Below are positions 60,939 to 64,000 of a stretch of 64,000 nt of DNA, piece after piece. The stretch spans positions 1-64,000 of the forward strand of contig NZ_FYDO01000022.1 of assembly GCF_900187615.1 (NCBI RefSeq). The letters run 5' to 3'. The notes beneath the pieces were generated by a model, which saw only the letters and a program-made list of their open reading frames with translations, was not told the origin of the DNA and did not search any database. The DNA comes from Pseudomonas sp. Irchel s3f7 (GTDB lineage Bacteria > Pseudomonadota > Gammaproteobacteria > Pseudomonadales > Pseudomonadaceae). Numbering within the stretch: position 1 is the stretch's first letter; every line of letters starts with the position of its first letter. A program made the translations under genes and the position numbers.

Positions 60939-62105
60939 ATGTACCGTTTCTTCGAGCAGCTCAGCTCGCGCATTGCCGCCCCGTTCATGGGCGAGCACTC
61001 GCGCAACAGCAAGGTCTGGCCCTGTCGTTGCGGGCAGTCGCTGTTCTTTCGCAACAGCCAGTGCCTGGCGTGTTCGGCAGCTTTGGGTTATCAGCCTGAA
61101 CAGAGCCGTTTAACCTCGCTGCAACCGGGTGAGCTGGCGGATACCTGGGTGCTCGACGCCGACCCGCAGGCGGGTGTGTACCGCCGCTGTGCCAACCTCG
61201 ATTCACCTGCCGCGTGCAACTGGCTGCTTCCTGCCGGTCAGCGCGAAACGCTGTGCATCGCCTGTCGCCTTAATCGCACCATTCCCGACCTGTCGATCAC
61301 CGAAAACCACGAACGCTGGCGCAAGGTGGAAACCGCCAAGCGCCGGATGGTCGCGCAATTGATCACGCTGGGGCTGCCGGTCATTGCCAAAATCGATGAC
61401 GAAGAAATCGGGCTGGCATTTGATTTCATCGGCGAAGACCTTGACGGAAAACCCCCGACCACCGGCCATGCCAATGGCTTGATCACCCTCGATATCAGGG
61501 AAGCTGACGACGCTCACCGCGAGCAGGTACGGGTGCAAATGCACGAACCGTATCGCACCTTGCTTGGGCATTTTCGCCATGAGGTCGGACACTATTACTG
61601 GGATCGGCTGATCGCCAACAGCCATTGGCTTGAGCCGTTTCGCGGCTTGTTCGGTGACGAGCGCGCCAGTTACGCCGACGCACTCGAACGGCATTATCAA
61701 CAGGGTGCACCGCTGGACTGGCAACAGCGCTACGTCAGCGCCTACGCCACCATGCATCCGTGGGAAGACTGGGCGGAAACCTGGGCGCATTACCTGCACA
61801 TGATGGATGCGGTGGACACCGCACTGGGGTTCGGCATGAGTGCCCGGGAAATGGACTTCGACTACCAGCCGTTTACGCTAGAGACCCTCTACGATCCGCA
61901 GCATCCTGGCGGTGCGGCGTTCCTGTCGTTCGTCAATGCATGGATCGAGTTGGCCGGAATGCTCAACGAATTGTCACGCAGCATGGGCCAGCCGGACTTC
62001 TATCCATTCGTCCTGCCATCGGCGGTGATCGCCAGGCTGCACTTTATCCACCTGGTGATCCAGCAACAGGGCGGCAGGGCGGACGAGGTGCTGCAAGACT
62101 CGTAG
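60939..62105 (+). CDS. Zinc-ribbon putative metallopeptidase
   Basis: The 388-residue protein starts with a cysteine-rich zinc ribbon (C29, C31, C42, C45), and has further Cys pairs (C84/C93 and C106/C109) before a helical linker. The C-terminal part has a zincin motif HEVGH at 214-218 within RHEVGHYYWDRL, and downstream a conserved EDWAETWAHYLHMMDA that can give a third ligand. No signal peptide is present, so it is probably cytoplasmic. It matches a family annotated as putative zinc-binding metallopeptidase. GGGAGAG precedes the ATG. Substrate and role are unknown. Confidence 0.82.
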   Translation: MYRFFEQLSSRIAAPFMGEHSRNSKVWPCRCGQSLFFRNSQCLACSAALGYQPEQSRLTSLQPGELADTWVLDADPQAGVYRRCANLDSPAACNWLLPAGQRETLCIACRLNRTIPDLSITENHERWRKVETAKRRMVAQLITLGLPVIAKIDDEEIGLAFDFIGEDLDGKPPTTGHANGLITLDIREADDAHREQVRVQMHEPYRTLLGHFRHEVGHYYWDRLIANSHWLEPFRGLFGDERASYADALERHYQQGAPLDWQQRYVSAYATMHPWEDWAETWAHYLHMMDAVDTALGFGMSAREMDFDYQPFTLETLYDPQHPGGAAFLSFVNAWIELAGMLNELSRSMGQPDFYPFVLPSAVIARLHFIHLVIQQQGGRADEVLQDS

Positions 62106-62182
62106 AAGCTGGCGCAGGCTGCGATCTTTCCAGGCTGCGCATGTCCTTGACCTGATTCATGTTTTTTAATCTGTCTGGACGG

Positions 62183-62210
62183 TTGTAACTTCGCTTCAGA
62201 TAGGTACAAT
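62183..62210 (+). promoter_or_regulatory. Sigma-70 promoter of the 4.5S RNA gene
   Basis: TTGTAA (-35, 62183) and TACAAT (-10, 62205) are 16 bp apart. A GC-rich stretch (GGCGCGGC) follows the -10, as in stringently controlled stable-RNA promoters. The start would be near 62217, leaving a short precursor leader before the mature RNA. Confidence 0.6.
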
Positions 62211-62242
62211 GGCGCGGCTCGCCGACAGGTGAGCGTCGTTAT

Positions 62243-62352
62243 GGTGACCCCATCGGTCCCCCCGCAACGATTACCCGTGAACCTGGTCAGAGCCGGAAGG
62301 CAGCAGCCACAGCGGGAACATTGTGTGCCGGGGTGTGGCTGGTGGGGTTACC
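62243..62352 (+). ncRNA. ffs: 4.5S RNA of the signal recognition particle
   Basis: The conserved apical domain of small bacterial SRP RNA is present: GGTCAGAGCCGGAAGGCAGC (around 62285-62305), then AGCCACAGC and GTGTGCCGGGGTGTGGCTGG. The ends close in a 10-bp stem, GGTGACCCCA with TGGGGTTACC. The RNA binds Ffh to target membrane proteins co-translationally. Exact ends are inferred from the pairing and may differ by a few bases. Its place before dnaX is conserved in Pseudomonas. Confidence 0.93.
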
Positions 62353-62662
62353 ACCTTAACGCCTTGTGAGTCCTCGCTCGCGCGTCTATCGAAACAATAC
62401 TTTTAATCTGTCTGCCATGGATCCTGTCCAGCGGCGGTATTTTGCTGTGCGCGTTTTTTGTCGGCTGCTAAGGCCCAATCGCGACGCCGACCTGGGTAGC
62501 CAGGCTGATCAACAGCAGTGCCCCCAAGGCTGACCGCATAAACGCTCCGTTAAAGGCCTGCAAATTACAGCTTGACCAGAATAGACGAGCACACCGGATG
62601 CAATTTGTGCCTTGCTCCGCTAGCATTAGCCGCTTCTGCTTCCTTCGCTGCGACGGTTTTCG
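62353..62662. other. Non-coding region between ffs and dnaX
   Basis: About 310 bp with no gene on the plus strand. It should contain the dnaX promoter; I see no clear consensus. A possible small antisense open frame at 62468-62539 is listed separately. No terminator with a U tract is evident after ffs. Confidence 0.5.
62468..62539 (-). CDS. Possible 23-residue hydrophobic peptide
   Basis: An ATG at 62539 preceded by ACGGAG at six-base spacing opens a 23-codon frame: basic start (MRS), then a single hydrophobic segment ALGALLLISLATQVGVAIGP and a TAG stop. The shape resembles small membrane peptides or leader peptides. Coding is uncertain; no homology can be claimed from sequence alone. Confidence 0.25.
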   Translation of the reverse strand: MRSALGALLLISLATQVGVAIGP

Positions 62663-64000
62663 ATGAGTTATCAGGTTCTTGCACGTAAATGGCGTCCGCG
62701 CTCGTTCCGCGAAATGGTCGGCCAGACCCATGTGCTCAAGGCTCTGATCAATGCCTTGGACAGCCAGCGGCTGCATCACGCCTACCTGTTTACCGGTACG
62801 CGTGGGGTCGGCAAGACCACCATCGCACGGATCATCGCCAAATGCCTGAACTGTGAAACGGGTATTACGTCCACGCCGTGTGGCGAATGTTCGGTTTGTC
62901 GCGAGATCGATGAAGGCCGCTTCGTCGACCTGATCGAGATCGACGCCGCGAGCCGCACCAAGGTCGAAGACACCCGTGAGCTGCTCGACAACGTGCAATA
63001 TGCCCCGAGCCGTGGGCGCTTCAAGGTCTACCTGATCGACGAAGTGCACATGCTCTCGAGCCATTCCTTCAACGCGCTGCTCAAAACTCTTGAGGAGCCG
63101 CCACCCTACGTCAAGTTCATCCTGGCGACCACTGATCCGCAGAAACTTCCCGCAACGATTCTGTCGCGTTGTCTGCAGTTCTCCCTGAAGAACATGACGC
63201 CGGAACGGGTGGTCGAGCATTTGACCCATGTGCTGGGTGTCGAGAACGTGCCGTTCGAAGACGATGCACTGTGGCTGCTGGGTCGTGCCGCCGACGGTTC
63301 GATGCGCGATGCCATGAGCCTGACCGACCAGGCCATCGCTTTCGGTGAAGGCAAGGTCATGGCCGCCGACGTGCGGGCGATGCTCGGTACGCTCGATCAC
63401 GGTCAGGTCTACGACGTTTTGCACGCGTTGATCGAAGGTGACGCCAAGGCGTTGCTCGAAGCTGTCCGTCATCTGGCCGAACAAGGCCCGGACTGGAGCG
63501 GCGTGCTCTCGGAAATTCTCAACGTGCTGCATCGTGTCGCCATCGCCCAGGCCTTGCCTGAAGGCGTCGACAATGGTCACGGCGATCGTGACCGGGTGCT
63601 GGCGCTGGCTCAGGCGTTGCCGGCCGAAGACGTGCAGTTCTATTACCAGATGGGCTTGATCGGCCGCCGCGATTTGCCGCTGGCGCCGGACCCTCGCGGT
63701 GGTTTCGAAATGGTCCTGCTGCGGATGCTTGCATTCCGGCCCGCCGATACCGCCGACGCACCGAGACAGCCACTAAAGCCAGTGGGGATCAGCCAGGCCA
63801 CGGTTGATTCCGCCAAATCAGTGGCTGCCTCACCGGTTATTGCGCCGGTGGCGGCTGCACCGGTGGCACCGTCTCCAGCGCCTGTGGTTGCGCCCGCACC
63901 GGTCCCTGAACCTGTGCCTGTGCCCGTTGCGCCGCAGGTTGTTGCTGAGCCAGAACCCGTCGAGGTCGAAGAAGTCATCGATCTGCCATGGAATGACCCG
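62663..64000 (+). CDS. dnaX: DNA polymerase III subunits gamma/tau (cut by window edge)
   Basis: The frame is open from an ATG at 62663 to the right edge, 446 codons. This is the clamp-loader ATPase. It has MSYQVLARKWRPRSFREMVGQ, Walker A GTRGVGKT at 45-52, a zinc module with C64, C73, C76 and C79, Walker B LIDEVHML, and sensor 1 FILATTDPQKLP. After about residue 365 it becomes rich in Pro, Ala and Val, the start of the linker to tau-specific domains. No A-rich slippery heptamer of the E. coli type appears in the visible part. Confidence 0.96.
   Translation, partial: MSYQVLARKWRPRSFREMVGQTHVLKALINALDSQRLHHAYLFTGTRGVGKTTIARIIAKCLNCETGITSTPCGECSVCREIDEGRFVDLIEIDAASRTKVEDTRELLDNVQYAPSRGRFKVYLIDEVHMLSSHSFNALLKTLEEPPPYVKFILATTDPQKLPATILSRCLQFSLKNMTPERVVEHLTHVLGVENVPFEDDALWLLGRAADGSMRDAMSLTDQAIAFGEGKVMAADVRAMLGTLDHGQVYDVLHALIEGDAKALLEAVRHLAEQGPDWSGVLSEILNVLHRVAIAQALPEGVDNGHGDRDRVLALAQALPAEDVQFYYQMGLIGRRDLPLAPDPRGGFEMVLLRMLAFRPADTADAPRQPLKPVGISQATVDSAKSVAASPVIAPVAAAPVAPSPAPVVAPAPVPEPVPVPVAPQVVAEPEPVEVEEVIDLPWNDP

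Noticed and set aside
62663..64000. A programmed frameshift site in dnaX
   Set aside because: No A AAA AAG-type slippery heptamer is present in the visible part; the relevant region may lie beyond the window.

Overview
The window looks like chromosome of a fluorescent-group Pseudomonas. The gene order cmaX-crfX-cmpX-sigX-oprF, a nas locus beside cobA, the prp cluster with acnD and prpF, the order xdhA-xdhB-xdhC-guaD followed by smc-zipA-ligA-ffs-dnaX, high GC, and more than a dozen paired REP palindromes between genes all point there. I see no phage, transposase, tRNA, rRNA or CRISPR array. The two edge genes, an Rhs gene on the left and dnaX on the right, are cut by the window.

Layout. 1-1924: N-terminal part of an Rhs toxin-type gene. 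2169-4721: a HAD phosphatase, an SDR oxidoreductase and its divergent LysR regulator. 4752-7713: cysH (sulfate assimilation), thrH and pabB (folate). 7867-10930: a three-gene operon of retropepsin-like protease, inactive-transglutaminase membrane protein and ATP-grasp ligase, the least understood system here. 11230-19829: the complete 2-methylcitrate cycle operon prpR-prpB-prpC-acnD-prpF-prpD for propionate. 19893-23261: divergent ppsR/ppsA for gluconeogenesis. 23455-29049: a hydrolase, rraA, and the envelope-stress group cmaX-crfX-cmpX-sigX-oprF. 29127-34915: the nitrate-assimilation regulatory and transport genes nasS-nasT and nasA-kinase-cobA, without the nitrate and nitrite reductase genes usually found there. 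35142-44025: housekeeping genes (pyrD, rmf, rlmKL, a diguanylate cyclase, dacB, a YggL homologue). 44142-53638: purine catabolism (BenE-type transporter, GntR regulator, guaD, xdhCBA, second GntR regulator). 53641-64000: smc, zipA, ligA, a zinc-ribbon metallopeptidase, the 4.5S RNA gene and dnaX.

The strongest regulatory observation is in the nas locus. Both nasA and nasST are preceded by a sigma-54-type promoter (GG-N10-GC spacing). Each promoter is followed at once by a hexaloop hairpin, a second small hexaloop hairpin that overlaps the 5' arm of an intrinsic terminator, and the terminator itself. This is the layout expected for control by the ANTAR antiterminator NasT. The nasST copy would make the sensor/antiterminator pair control its own expression. 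The same locus keeps nasA, a fused PP2C phosphatase/Ser-Thr kinase and cobA, but lacks nirB, nirD and nasC between kinase and cobA.

Other points: TTGTCGACAA-type operators before prpR, paired TGAC-N6-GTCA sites between xdhA and its divergent GntR gene, a long hairpin directly before sigX, a 19-bp palindrome before zipA, and a possible 23-residue hydrophobic peptide gene antisense between ffs and dnaX.
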